Notes: a model not told the origin generated them from the letters alone. A DNA stretch of 64,000 bases from CAKRJP01 sp963589425 (GCA_963589425.1 CAVAKZ010000008.1:3295-67294); one strand, 5' to 3'; numbered from the stretch's first letter, positions 24,270-33,416 are shown. Program-made: numbers and translations.

Positions 24270-26015
24270 ATGAATTTAAAAAGTCAGGAAATGCGTAAGT
24301 TGGCGCCGGAATTAGATCCCTTAAGAATCGGAACGGGATGGAAGAAAGAAGACCTTGGAAAAGTCCAGGTTATGATTGAAAGTACTTATGGTGACAGCCA
24401 TCCGGGAAGCGGACATTTAAATATATTGGTAGAAGAAGTGAGAAAAGGTGTGGAGGAAGCAGGCGGTTTTGGTGCCAGATATTTTTGCACAGACATTTGC
24501 GATGGAGAGAGTCAGGGAACTGACGGAATCAATTATAGTCTGGCAAGCCGTGAGATGATTGCAAATATGATCGAAATCCATGCTAACGCCACTCCTTTTG
24601 ATGCAGGTGTTTATTTATCCAGCTGTGATAAGGGAATGCCGGGAAATTTAATGGGTCTTGCAAGAGTAAATATACCTGCTGTAGTTGTTCCCGGCGGAAC
24701 CATGAATGCGGGACCGGAAATGCTTACCTTAGAGCAGCTTGGCATGTATAGTGCAAAATTTGAAAGAGGAGAAATCGATGAGTCTAAGCTTGATTGGGCA
24801 AAATGTAATGCCTGCCCTAGCTGCGGGGCCTGCTCCTTTATTGGAACTGCATCTACTATGCAGATTATGGCAGAAGCTCTAGGCCTGGCTCTTCCGGGAA
24901 GCGCCCTGATGCCGGCTACCAGCCCGGACCTTCTTGCCTATGCCAGGGAAGCCGGAAGACAGGCTGTAAAGTTAGCCAAGACAGAGGGAATGTGTCCTAG
25001 TGATATTGTGACAAGAGAGAGTTTTGAAAATGCCATTCTGGTTCATGCCGCAATCTCAGGAAGTACGAACTGTCTCCTACATATTCCTGCAATTGCCCAT
25101 GAGTTTGGAATAGAAATTACAGGGGATAGCTTTGACAGACTTCACAGAAATGCTAGATATCTTCTTGATGTCCGGCCGGCAGGAAGATGGCCGGCAGAGT
25201 GCTTCTATTACGCAGGTGGTGTTCCTGCCATTATGGAAGAAATCAGACAGCATCTCCACCTTGATGTAATGACGGTAACCGGAAAGACCCTGGGAGAAAA
25301 TCTGGATGATTTAAAGAAAAATGGATTCTATGAGAAATGTGACAAATGGCTTCAGGAATTTAATCAAAGATACGGAATTAAGATTTCTAAAGAAGATATT
25401 ATCCGTCCTTATGACAAGGCCCTGGGTACCGACGGAAGCATTGCCGTTTTAAGAGGCAACCTGGCCCCGGAGGGTGCAGTTATTAAACATACCGCCTGTC
25501 CCAAGGAAATGTTTAAATCCGTTCTTCGGGCAAGACCTTTTGACAGTGAAGAAGAATGTCTGGATGCAGTTTTAAAACACAAGGTTCAAAAAGGTGATGC
25601 CGTATTTATCCGCTATGAAGGCCCTAAGGGAAGCGGTATGCCGGAAATGTTCTACACTTCAGAGGCTATTAGCAGTGATAAGGAATTGGGAAAGAGTATA
25701 GCCTTAATCACAGATGGAAGATTTTCAGGGGCATCTACAGGACCGGTGATTGGCCATTGCAGTCCTGAGGCGGTAGATGGTGGTCCCATTGCCTTGGTTG
25801 AAGAGGGAGATTTAATCGAAATCGATGTGATGGAGAGAAAGTTAAATATTGTCGGCATTGCCGGTGAAAGAAAATCTCCGGAAGAAATCGATGAAGTGTT
25901 AAAGAGACGTCGTGAAAACTGGAAAGCAAGAGAGCCTAAGTACAAAAAAGGCGTCTTGAGATTGTTTAGCCAACATGCGGCAAGCCCAATGAAGGGGGCT
26001 TATCTGGAATTTTAG
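24270..26015 (+). CDS. IlvD/Edd-family sugar-acid dehydratase
   Basis: A 581-residue iron-sulfur dehydratase. Cysteines that can bind the cluster lie in DICDGESQG, SSCDKGMPGN and CPSCGACSFIGTAS; ITDGRFSGAST is near the C terminus. The family covers dihydroxy-acid dehydratase, 6-phosphogluconate dehydratase and aldonate dehydratases. Placement between gntP and KDG kinase favours an unphosphorylated aldonate giving 2-keto-3-deoxyaldonate over branched-chain amino acid synthesis. AGGAGG precedes ATG 24270. Cytoplasmic, oxygen-sensitive. Confidence 0.88.
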   Translation: MNLKSQEMRKLAPELDPLRIGTGWKKEDLGKVQVMIESTYGDSHPGSGHLNILVEEVRKGVEEAGGFGARYFCTDICDGESQGTDGINYSLASREMIANMIEIHANATPFDAGVYLSSCDKGMPGNLMGLARVNIPAVVVPGGTMNAGPEMLTLEQLGMYSAKFERGEIDESKLDWAKCNACPSCGACSFIGTASTMQIMAEALGLALPGSALMPATSPDLLAYAREAGRQAVKLAKTEGMCPSDIVTRESFENAILVHAAISGSTNCLLHIPAIAHEFGIEITGDSFDRLHRNARYLLDVRPAGRWPAECFYYAGGVPAIMEEIRQHLHLDVMTVTGKTLGENLDDLKKNGFYEKCDKWLQEFNQRYGIKISKEDIIRPYDKALGTDGSIAVLRGNLAPEGAVIKHTACPKEMFKSVLRARPFDSEEECLDAVLKHKVQKGDAVFIRYEGPKGSGMPEMFYTSEAISSDKELGKSIALITDGRFSGASTGPVIGHCSPEAVDGGPIALVEEGDLIEIDVMERKLNIVGIAGERKSPEEIDEVLKRRRENWKAREPKYKKGVLRLFSQHAASPMKGAYLEF

Positions 26016-26033
26016 CCGGAAAAGGAAGAAATT

Positions 26034-27104
26034 ATGAATCAGATAGCAAGGAAAGAAGAAAAATTTATAACTCTGGGGGAGATCATGCTTCGGCTGACTC
26101 CTCCGGACTGTGAGAAGATACGGACAGCAGATTGTTTTGAGGCAAGATACGGAGGAAGCGAAGCCAATGTGGCCTTATCTTTAGCCAATCTGGGAATAGA
26201 TAGTGCCTACTTTACTGTTGTTCCGGATAATAGTTTGGGAAAAAGTGCAGTGCGGATGCTTCGGAGCAATGATGTGGATTGTACATCGGTTATTTTTACT
26301 GCTCCGGAAGAAACTCCCAGTCACAGACTGGGAACCTATTATCTGGAAACAGGTTATGGAATCCGCCCCAGTAAGGTGATCTACGATAGAAAACATAGTG
26401 CCTTTGATGAATATGATTTTGGCCAGATGGATTTAGACAAGCTGCTTGAGGGATACACATGGCTGCACTTAAGTGGGATTACTCCGGCCCTTGGAAGCAG
26501 TCAAAGAAGGATGATCCTAAATTGTCTGAAAATGGCAAAGAAAAAAGGAATGACGGTAAGCTTTGACGGAAATTTTCGTGCTAGTTTATGGACCTGGGAG
26601 GAAGCTAGAGATTTCTGCACGGCCTGTCTTCCTTATGTAGATGTACTTATGGGAATTGAGCCCTATCATTTGTGGAAGGATGATAATAAACATGAGGCAG
26701 GAGATGTAAAGGATGACATTCCTTTTCAACCTGACAAAGACCAGGAGGCAAGGGTCTTTGAAGCATTTGTAAAAAAATATCCCAACATAAAATGCATTGC
26801 CAGACATGTCCGTTATTCCCACAGCTGCAGCGAAAATAGCTTAAAGGCCTACCTTTGGTATGGGGGAGAGACTTATGAGAGCAGAAAGTTAAGCTTCCAT
26901 ATTTTAGACCGGGTAGGTGGCGGTGACGCCTTTGTCAGTGGAATTATTTATGGTTTGATGCAGGATTATAAGCCGGAAGACATTGTGAATTTCGGAGTTG
27001 CCAGCAGCGCCATTAAGCATACCCTTCACGGCGATGGAAATATTACCGATGATGTTTCGCTGATTCGTCATGTGATGGAGATGGATTTTGACATCAAAAG
27101 ATAA
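26034..27104 (+). CDS. kdgK: PfkB-family sugar kinase, probable 2-keto-3-deoxygluconate kinase
   Basis: A 356-residue ribokinase-fold enzyme with N-terminal LGEIMLRLTPP, the first signature YGGSEANVALSLANLG and the second DRVGGGDAFVSG with the catalytic Asp. It should phosphorylate 2-keto-3-deoxygluconate to KDPG. The start is ATG 26034, 18 bp after the dehydratase stop. Order dehydratase-kinase-aldolase defines a semi-phosphorylative Entner-Doudoroff branch. About 40 residues longer than many KDG kinases, with a lysine/aspartate-rich insert near 220. Confidence 0.86.
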   Translation: MNQIARKEEKFITLGEIMLRLTPPDCEKIRTADCFEARYGGSEANVALSLANLGIDSAYFTVVPDNSLGKSAVRMLRSNDVDCTSVIFTAPEETPSHRLGTYYLETGYGIRPSKVIYDRKHSAFDEYDFGQMDLDKLLEGYTWLHLSGITPALGSSQRRMILNCLKMAKKKGMTVSFDGNFRASLWTWEEARDFCTACLPYVDVLMGIEPYHLWKDDNKHEAGDVKDDIPFQPDKDQEARVFEAFVKKYPNIKCIARHVRYSHSCSENSLKAYLWYGGETYESRKLSFHILDRVGGGDAFVSGIIYGLMQDYKPEDIVNFGVASSAIKHTLHGDGNITDDVSLIRHVMEMDFDIKR

Positions 27105-27163
27105 AGATTAAGAAAAAATCGAGATAAAATTTGAGATAAAAATTAAGATAAAGAGGAAGAATC

Positions 27164-27805
27164 ATGAAGACCATAGAAGAACAATTTAAAGATTTGGGAG
27201 TCGTGCCGGTTGTAGTCTTAGATAAGAAAGAGGATGCCCTTCCCTTGGCAAAAGCCTTGGTTTCTGGTGGGCTTCCCTGCGCAGAAGTAACCTTCCGAAC
27301 AGAAGCTGCCGCAGAATCTATCGGGCTTATGGCTAAAGAATATCCGCAAATGCTGGTAGGAGCCGGAACAGTATTGACTACTGAGCAAGTAGACCTTGCA
27401 GTAAAATCCGGTGCAAAGTTTATTGTAAGTCCCGGCTTTGATCCGGAAATCGTAGATTATTGTTTGGAGAAAAATATTCCTATTTTCCCGGGATGTCTTA
27501 CCCCTTCCGAGGTGGCCCAGGCTGTAAAGCGAGGCCTGAAAATTGTTAAATTTTTCCCGGCAGAGCAGGCTGGATCCATAGCTATGATAAAAGCACTGGC
27601 AGCTCCCTACAATAATCTTCGCTTTATGCCGACGGGAGGAATAAACCTGGAAAATTTAAAGAATTATTTATCCTGCAATAAAATCCTTTGCTGCGGAGGC
27701 AGTTGGATGGTAAAAGGGGAGCTGATTGCTAAGGGCGAATTTGATAAAATTGAAAGCCTTGCAAAAGAAGCAAAAGAAAAAGCTGATGAAATTAGGGGCA
27801 AATAA
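27164..27805 (+). CDS. eda: KDPG/KHG aldolase
   Basis: A 213-residue class I aldolase splitting 2-keto-3-deoxy-6-phosphogluconate into pyruvate and glyceraldehyde 3-phosphate. Seen: EVTFRTEAA with the catalytic Glu, GAGTVLT, FIVSPGFDPE and the Schiff-base lysine in IVKFFPAEQ. Phosphate binding is by MPTGGIN. Last step of the operon that begins with gntP. The AT-rich 59-bp gap before it carries repeated GAGATAAAA-like words but no terminator. Confidence 0.94.
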   Translation: MKTIEEQFKDLGVVPVVVLDKKEDALPLAKALVSGGLPCAEVTFRTEAAAESIGLMAKEYPQMLVGAGTVLTTEQVDLAVKSGAKFIVSPGFDPEIVDYCLEKNIPIFPGCLTPSEVAQAVKRGLKIVKFFPAEQAGSIAMIKALAAPYNNLRFMPTGGINLENLKNYLSCNKILCCGGSWMVKGELIAKGEFDKIESLAKEAKEKADEIRGK

Positions 27806-27860
27806 GATATAATATAAAATTGTTAATGTTGATTGATCCATTTTGGAGAAAGAGAGGATT

Positions 27861-28766
27861 ATGACACTTCAGCAATTAAAATATCTTGTCACTGTTGCAG
27901 AATGCAAAAATATAACAGCAGCAGCAGAAAAACTATATATTTCCCAGCCCAGCCTAAGCACAGCTATACACAGCCTGGAGGAGGAGATGGGGGTGAAAGC
28001 CTTTGTGCGGTCAAACAAGGGAATCTCTATTACCAAAGAGGGGGAGGAACTTTTGTCCTATGCCAGAAATCTTCTTGAGCAGGCAGAAATTATGAAGGAC
28101 CGATTTTGCACAGACCTTAATAGGAAACCTAAATTTTCAGTTTCCTGTCAGCATTATTCCTTTGCAGTGAATGCCTTTGTGGAGCTGGTTAAAAAGTACG
28201 ATGCCAAGGAATATAGTTTTACCCTAAGAGAAACCCAGACCGGGGAAATTATCGACGACGTAGCCAGGGGAAAAAGTGAGCTTGGAGTCTTGTATTTAAA
28301 CAAGAGCAACCAAGAGGTTCTTGGGAAAATGTTTAAGAAAAATGATTTAATCTTCGAGGAAATATTTACAGCATCTCCCCATGTATTTATCAATAAAGAC
28401 CACCCTCTGGCTGATAAGGAAATAGTGACCCTGCAGGATTTGAAAGCCTACCCTTATCTGGTCTACGAGCAGGGGGAGCGCAATTCCTTTTATTTCAGTG
28501 AGGAATTTTTAAGTGTCCTGGATATGCCCAAGAATATTCAGGTGCGTGACCGGGCAACCCTATTTAACCTTGCCATAGGCCTTAACGGATTTACGGTAAG
28601 CTCCGGTGTGATTGATAAAGAAATCAATGGAGAAAATATCATTGCCAAGCCTTTGGATATGGATGCAGATATGCACATAGGCTTTATTAAGAAGAAAAAT
28701 GTATTACTGTCTCGATATGCTAATACCTATATAGAAGCCTTGAAGACCTATTCGTCCATAGTTTGA
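27861..28766 (+). CDS. LysR-family regulator
   Basis: A 301-residue regulator, N-terminal winged helix (LQQLKYLVTVAECKNIT, then ISQPSLSTAIHSLEEEMG) and a C-terminal periplasmic-binding-like effector domain. The start is ATG 27861 after GAGAGG; the TTG at 27843 has no RBS. It resembles the CysB/CynR-like group in layout. Upstream is the sugar-acid operon and downstream a MetE-like gene in the same direction, so its target is unclear; sulfur or methionine control is possible. Its stop codon lies inside a terminator palindrome. Confidence 0.87.
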   Translation: MTLQQLKYLVTVAECKNITAAAEKLYISQPSLSTAIHSLEEEMGVKAFVRSNKGISITKEGEELLSYARNLLEQAEIMKDRFCTDLNRKPKFSVSCQHYSFAVNAFVELVKKYDAKEYSFTLRETQTGEIIDDVARGKSELGVLYLNKSNQEVLGKMFKKNDLIFEEIFTASPHVFINKDHPLADKEIVTLQDLKAYPYLVYEQGERNSFYFSEEFLSVLDMPKNIQVRDRATLFNLAIGLNGFTVSSGVIDKEINGENIIAKPLDMDADMHIGFIKKKNVLLSRYANTYIEALKTYSSIV

Positions 28767-28790
28767 AACTATGGACGAATAGGGTTTTTA
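28749..28790 (+). terminator. Terminator overlapping the LysR stop codon
   Basis: A perfect 31-nt palindrome, 28750-28780: ATTCGTCCATAGTTT and its complement around one G, then GGGTTTTT. The TGA stop (28764-28766) sits in the loop, so ribosomes finishing translation would cover the hairpin. Confidence 0.82.
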
Positions 28791-28861
28791 TGTATTTTTC
28801 AAGCAAATAACTATGTACTATACTTTGCTTAACATAACAAAGAAAGCAAAGGAGATTTATC

Positions 28862-29977
28862 ATGAGTACATTGAAAACACCATTTAAATTCGATTGTGTA
28901 GGAAGCTTTTTAAGACCCCAGACCCTTAAAGATGCAAAAGCGGCTTATCAGGACGGCAAAATTGAAAAAGCAGAATATGACAAGCTAGTAAATGAAGAAA
29001 TTACAAAGCTGGTTGCCAAGCAGAAAGACTTAGGCTACCATGTGATCACAGATGGGGAATTTAGAAGAAGCTTTTGGCATTTGGATTTTATGTGGGGATT
29101 TGAAGGAGTTGAGCATGAAGATACAGGAAATGGTGTAGCCTTTGACGCAGAGCTTGCAAGGCTGGATGACACCTATCTGGTGGGAAAGATTCGTCCAAAG
29201 GCTCATCCCTTTGTAGAGTATTTCAAATTCCTAAAGCAGTTTGAGGATGAAAATACAGTAGCTAAATATACAATTCCGGCTCCGGCTCAGACCTTCCAGC
29301 AGTTTATCGTTCCAAATAATATTGAAAGCACAAGAAAATTCTATGCTACAAATGAGGAGCTGATTCAGGATATTGCAGCAGCATATAGGGATGTGATCAG
29401 ACAGTTTTATGATGCCGGCTGCAGAAACCTTCAGCTTGATGATTGTACCTGGGGAGCAATTGTAGGAGAAGCTGCAAAACTTAGATATAAGTCTCTTGGG
29501 GCAGATCTTGAAGAAGTTAAGGCTGAGCTTCTTAAGGTAAATAATCTTGCCTTAGAGGGAAAACCTGAGGATATGGTGATTACTTCTCATATTTGCCGAG
29601 GCAATTATCATTCTACCTTCTTTAACAAAGGAGCCTATGATTCAGTTGCGGATTATGTTTTTGCTCAGGAAAATGTGGATGCCCTGCTTTTGGAGTATGA
29701 TGATGAGCGGTCCGGTGGATTCGAACCTCTAAAGAAGGTTTCCCAGAACAAGATCGTTGTGCTGGGACTTATTACCACAAAGTCGCCTAAACTTGAAGAC
29801 AAGGAAACGGTTATTCGTAGAATTCATGAGGCGGCAAAATATGTGCCACTGGATAGACTTTGCTTAAGTCCACAGTGCGGATTTGCATCCTGCGAAATCG
29901 GAAATAAGCTTACAGAAGAGGAGCAGTGGGCAAAACTTAAACTTGTAAAAGAAATTGCCGAAGAGGTTTGGAAATAA
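28862..29977 (+). CDS. MetE-like cobalamin-independent methyltransferase (YxjG/YxjH type)
   Basis: A 371-residue protein matching the C-terminal catalytic half of MetE. Zinc ligands are likely in SHICRGNYHS (His, Cys) and SPQCGFAS (Cys). Substrate motifs are CVGSFLRP, TDGEFRRSFWHLDF and LDDCTWG. Stand-alone versions transfer methyl groups to homocysteine or a related thiol from an uncertain donor. AAGGAG precedes ATG 28862. The gap before it has a plausible -10 (TATACT near 28818) but no clear -35 and no S-box-like leader. Confidence 0.87.
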   Translation: MSTLKTPFKFDCVGSFLRPQTLKDAKAAYQDGKIEKAEYDKLVNEEITKLVAKQKDLGYHVITDGEFRRSFWHLDFMWGFEGVEHEDTGNGVAFDAELARLDDTYLVGKIRPKAHPFVEYFKFLKQFEDENTVAKYTIPAPAQTFQQFIVPNNIESTRKFYATNEELIQDIAAAYRDVIRQFYDAGCRNLQLDDCTWGAIVGEAAKLRYKSLGADLEEVKAELLKVNNLALEGKPEDMVITSHICRGNYHSTFFNKGAYDSVADYVFAQENVDALLLEYDDERSGGFEPLKKVSQNKIVVLGLITTKSPKLEDKETVIRRIHEAAKYVPLDRLCLSPQCGFASCEIGNKLTEEEQWAKLKLVKEIAEEVWK

Positions 29978-30086
29978 ATAGGTTACTTTTTTGGCTGGGT
30001 ATTGCTTTGCCCCTTCAATAGGCGTATGATGTGATGTGGAAAAAATGACGTTTATTTTATTAGCAGATGCTAGGGAGGGGTTTGAA

Positions 30087-30785
30087 GTGAAAGAGGATAT
30101 TGAAAGTCAAGAGGAAAGTGAAAGTAGGCTTCCGGTTCTTAGAGGAGAGTTTGCCCTGTTATTGGTAGTTCTTATGAACAGTCTGGGAGTGGTGCTCATG
30201 CTGTATTCCGGTTCGGGGATTTCAGCTATTTCCAGTGTACCCTATGCCTTTTCGGAGGTATTTACGAAGGTTTCTCTTGGAACCTGGACGTATATTTTCC
30301 AAGGGCTTCTGATTTTATCCCTGATGATCATGCGGAAGAAATTTGTTCCCCAGTATCTCTTTAGTTTTGTTGTAGGCTTTGCCTTCAGCGAAATGTTGGA
30401 TGTAAATGAGATGTGGATCGGGGTCCTGCCTACAGGCCTTGGTTACCGGGTCCTATATTTTGTCATCAGCTACCTTTTGGTTTGCATTGGAATTGCTCTT
30501 TCGAATCGCTGCGGCTTGCCCATTATTCCTACGGATCTTTTCCCGAGAGAATTGTCCGATATTACCAAGGTGAAATATTCCAAGATTAAAATAGGCTTTG
30601 ACGTTACAAGCCTTGCGGTAACAGGCCTTATGACCTGTATCATTCTTGGACATTTAGATGGGCTGGGAATCGGAACCATTTTAGCTGCATTTACCATGGG
30701 AAAGGTTATTGGCATGATCGGGGAGAAGATGGATGAACATGTAAGATTTGAATCTTTTATGACTCCCAAGTGTGCAAATGCATAA
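30087..30785 (+). CDS. YczE/YitT-like polytopic membrane protein (possibly DUF6198)
   Basis: A 232-residue membrane protein with about five or six hydrophobic segments (LLLVVLMNSLGVVLML, LLILSLMIM, YVISYLLVCIGIAL-like, TSLAVTGLMTCIIL, IGTILAAFTMGKVIGMI). A strong AGGGAGGGG site at 30072-30080 lies 7 nt before GTG 30087, so this start is preferred to the GTG at 30036. A conserved-looking motif NRCGLPIIPTDLFPRE lies in a cytoplasmic loop. The function of these families is not established. Monocistronic, ended by a terminator. Confidence 0.75.
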   Translation: MKEDIESQEESESRLPVLRGEFALLLVVLMNSLGVVLMLYSGSGISAISSVPYAFSEVFTKVSLGTWTYIFQGLLILSLMIMRKKFVPQYLFSFVVGFAFSEMLDVNEMWIGVLPTGLGYRVLYFVISYLLVCIGIALSNRCGLPIIPTDLFPRELSDITKVKYSKIKIGFDVTSLAVTGLMTCIILGHLDGLGIGTILAAFTMGKVIGMIGEKMDEHVRFESFMTPKCANA

Positions 30786-30822
30786 AACTATTTCCAAATT
30801 TGAAATACAGGCTTTTATTATA

Positions 30823-30854
30823 GGGGACTGTCGCCAAATGCGGCAGTCCTTTTT
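30823..30854 (+). terminator. Rho-independent terminator
   Basis: GGACTG-T-CGC pairs with GCG-G-CAGTCC around CAAAT, then TTTTTT. Between here and 30983 I see only AT-rich sequence. Confidence 0.85.
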
Positions 30855-30982
30855 AGATTTATTTAGTTAAAAAAGTAACAAAAAAGTTGCATAAAGAATT
30901 ATAGATTTTTCTTGGTTGAGACGGGGTTTTTCGTGAGAAAATTTGTAAAAACTGTACAAAAAGCACAATTTAAAAAAAATCA

Positions 30983-31012
30983 ATTGCAAACAATTGTGCA
31001 ATGTATTAGGAT
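30983..31012 (+). promoter_or_regulatory. Candidate glpP promoter with inverted repeat
   Basis: TTGCAA (30984-30989) and TAGGAT (31007-31012) have a 17-bp spacer. An inverted repeat ATTGCA-N8-TGCAAT (30983-31002) overlaps the -35. The -10 is weak, so this is tentative. Confidence 0.4.
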
Positions 31013-31041
31013 GAATGTAGGTTAAGAAAGTAATTAAAAGA

Positions 31042-31108
31042 AGTGCCGTGATAGGAGAGCGAAGGTTTTAGCAGCCGCAAGGCTGTTACGTAAAGCGCTC
31101 TTTTTTTG
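31042..31108 (+). promoter_or_regulatory. glpP leader: conserved box plus terminator (probable GlpP antitermination site)
   Basis: The box at 31042-31060 (starting AGTGCC, ending GAGAGC) closely matches one at 33345-33364. It runs into a hairpin AGAGCG/CGCTCT with an inner arm AGCAGCC-GCAA-GGCTGTT, followed by T7 (31101-31107). A terminator between promoter and glpP fits antitermination by GlpP. Confidence 0.7.
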
Positions 31109-31164
31109 TACTTTATGCTGGTTATTTACAGTAGTTATTTACGGCGATTAAAAGGGGAGAGAAC

Positions 31165-31734
31165 ATGAGTAGTTTGTTTTATGAAGCGGTGGAAGCCAAT
31201 CCGATCATCGCAGCAGTGAAGAATATGGATGATCTTAAGATCGTCTGTTCCTTGGAGGATATTCGGGTAGTATTTATCTTGTTTGGAGATGTCTGTTCCA
31301 TTCGTGAGATCGTGCAGAAAATTAAGGAGGCCGGAAAGATCGCCATGGTTCATGTGGATTTGATCAGTGGCCTTAGCAGTAAGGAGATTGTGGTAGATTT
31401 TATCCAGAAGAATACAGAGGCAGATGGAATTATTTCTACCAAGGCTTCCTTGGTGAAGAGGGGAAAAGAACTGCACATGTTTACTGTTCTCAGGTATTTT
31501 CTTTTGGATTCTATGGCCTATGAGAATATTAAACAACAGCAATATTCAGTAAAGCCTGATTTTGTTGAGGTACTTCCCGGGGTGATGCCCAAGGTGATTG
31601 AAAAAGTTTGTAAAAAGTCTAAGACTCCTATCATTGCAGGGGGCTTGATTTCGGATAAAGAATCCTTAATGGCAGCTCTTAATGCAGGAGCCATGGCTGT
31701 TTCTTCCACCAACCATGAGGTCTGGAAGATGTAA
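31165..31734 (+). CDS. glpP: GlpP-family glycerol operon antiterminator
   Basis: A 189-residue TIM-barrel-like protein matching GlpP: ANPIIAAVKN, VVFILFGDVCSI, MVHVDLISGLSSKE, ADGIISTKASLVKRG, PDFVEVLPGVMPKV and PIIAGGLISDKES. In Bacillus GlpP binds glycerol 3-phosphate and then leader mRNA, preventing early termination. Two leaders with a shared box lie at 31042-31108 (its own) and 33345-33416 (before the flavoproteins). ATG 31165 follows GGGGAG. It heads the glycerol cluster. Confidence 0.92.
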   Translation: MSSLFYEAVEANPIIAAVKNMDDLKIVCSLEDIRVVFILFGDVCSIREIVQKIKEAGKIAMVHVDLISGLSSKEIVVDFIQKNTEADGIISTKASLVKRGKELHMFTVLRYFLLDSMAYENIKQQQYSVKPDFVEVLPGVMPKVIEKVCKKSKTPIIAGGLISDKESLMAALNAGAMAVSSTNHEVWKM

Positions 31735-31743
31735 GAATGTGGC

Positions 31744-31770
31744 AAAGTGAATGGGGGATATTCACTTTTC
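31744..31770 (+). terminator. Hairpin between glpP and glpK
   Basis: AAAGTGAAT pairs perfectly with ATTCACTTT around GGGGGAT-type loop, ending TTTTC. The T tract is short, so it may only reduce read-through into glpK. Confidence 0.6.
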
Positions 31771-31817
31771 TATAAAACAAAAATACGTAGCATAATTTAT
31801 CAAAGGAGGAAAAAAGT

Positions 31818-33314
31818 ATGGCTAAGTATGTAATGGCACTGGATGCAGGCACAACAAGTAACAGATGTATTCTTTTTAACGAGAAAGGGGAGATGTGCAG
31901 CGTTGCACAGCGCGAATTTACCCAGTATTTCCCACAGCCGGGTTGGGTAGAGCATGATGCAGATGAGATTTGGGCAAGTATGTTAGGCGTTGCAGTTGAG
32001 GCAATGAATATGATTGGAGCGGAGGCCTCTGATATTGCGGCAATTGGAATTACTAATCAGAGAGAGACAACTATTGTATGGGACAAGGAGACAGGAGTTC
32101 CTATTCATCATGCTATTGTATGGCAGTGCCGCAGAACTTCCGAATACTGCGACAGCCTGAAGGAAAAAGGCCTTACAGACAAATTCAGAGAAAAAACCGG
32201 TCTTGTAATTGATGCTTATTTCTCAGGAACTAAGGTAAAGTGGCTTCTTGACAATGTGCCGGGAGCAAGAGAAAAGGCTGAAAAGGGAGAATTATTATTT
32301 GGTACTGTTGAGACTTGGTTGATTTGGAAACTGACAAAGGGAGCTGTTCATGTAACAGATTATTCCAATGCTTCCCGTACCATGCTCTTTAACATCAACA
32401 CCCTGGAATGGGATGATGAGATTCTTGCAGAGTTGAATATTCCAAAATCTATGCTGCCGGAAGCTAAGCCTTCTAGCTGTATATACGGAGAGGCAGATCC
32501 TTCCTACCTTGGTGGACCGATTCCAATTGCAGGAGCTGCAGGAGATCAGCAGTCAGCCTTGTTTGGACAGACTTGCTTCAATGCAGGTGAGGCAAAGAAT
32601 ACCTATGGGACAGGATGCTTCTTACTTATGAACACTGGTGAGAAACCAATTTTCTCTAAGAATGGTTTGGTTACCACTATTGCCTGGGGATTAGATGGAA
32701 AAGTAAATTATGCCCTGGAGGGTTCTATTTTCGTAGCAGGAGCAGCTATCCAGTGGTTAAGAGATGAGCTTCGTATTATTGATTCCGCACCGGATTCTGA
32801 ATATATGGCAAAGAAAGTAAAGGATACCAACGGATGCTATGTAGTACCTGCATTTACAGGACTTGGAGCACCTCACTGGGATCAGTACGCAAGAGGAACT
32901 ATCGTAGGAATTACCCGCGGTGTTAACAAATATCATATTATCCGGGCAACCTTGGAATCCTTGGCTTACCAGGTAAATGATGTTTTGGAGGCTATGAAGG
33001 CAGATTCCGGTATCGACCTTGCAGCCCTTAAGGTTGATGGTGGAGCCAGTGCCAATGATTTCCTTATGCAGACTCAGTCTGATATTATCAATGCTCCGGT
33101 AAATCGCCCGCAATGTGTAGAGACTACAGCAATGGGAGCTGCTTATCTTGCAGGACTTGCAGTTGGATATTGGTCAAGCAAGGAAGACGTTATTAAGAAT
33201 TGGGCAATTGACCAGACATTTGAACCAAAGATTTCTGAGGAAGAGAGAGCAAAACGGATCAAAGGATGGAACAAGGCAGTTAAATATGCTTACGGTTGGG
33301 CAAAGGAAGACTAG
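31818..33314 (+). CDS. glpK: Glycerol kinase
   Basis: A 498-residue FGGY kinase making glycerol 3-phosphate from glycerol and ATP. Seen: DAGTTSNRCILFN, GITNQRETTIVWD, VWQCRRT, TDYSNASRTMLFN, GAAGDQQSALFGQ, GTGCFLLMNTG and the FGGY signature VDGGASANDFLMQ. The length is standard. AAAGGAGG precedes ATG 31818. HPr-dependent activation needs a His in the family loop near 230; here the loop QTCFNAGEAKNTYG lacks an obvious one. It supplies substrate to the flavoproteins downstream. Confidence 0.96.
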   Translation: MAKYVMALDAGTTSNRCILFNEKGEMCSVAQREFTQYFPQPGWVEHDADEIWASMLGVAVEAMNMIGAEASDIAAIGITNQRETTIVWDKETGVPIHHAIVWQCRRTSEYCDSLKEKGLTDKFREKTGLVIDAYFSGTKVKWLLDNVPGAREKAEKGELLFGTVETWLIWKLTKGAVHVTDYSNASRTMLFNINTLEWDDEILAELNIPKSMLPEAKPSSCIYGEADPSYLGGPIPIAGAAGDQQSALFGQTCFNAGEAKNTYGTGCFLLMNTGEKPIFSKNGLVTTIAWGLDGKVNYALEGSIFVAGAAIQWLRDELRIIDSAPDSEYMAKKVKDTNGCYVVPAFTGLGAPHWDQYARGTIVGITRGVNKYHIIRATLESLAYQVNDVLEAMKADSGIDLAALKVDGGASANDFLMQTQSDIINAPVNRPQCVETTAMGAAYLAGLAVGYWSSKEDVIKNWAIDQTFEPKISEEERAKRIKGWNKAVKYAYGWAKED

Positions 33315-33344
33315 CCTTGGTAAATAGCTAGAACAACATAATGT

Positions 33345-33416
33345 AGTGGCAGAGATGAGAGAGCCTGACTGGATAATCGCATAGGAGAATGCGTTTATTT
33401 GGCAGGCTCTTTTTTC
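33345..33416 (+). promoter_or_regulatory. Second glycerol leader: conserved box plus terminator
   Basis: AGTGGCAGAGATGAGAGAGC at 33345-33364 matches the glpP box with one gap. The hairpin AGAGCCTG/CAGGCTCT contains an inner arm CGCAT-AGGAGA-ATGCG and ends in TTTTTT. It controls the flavoprotein genes from 33459. Confidence 0.72.
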
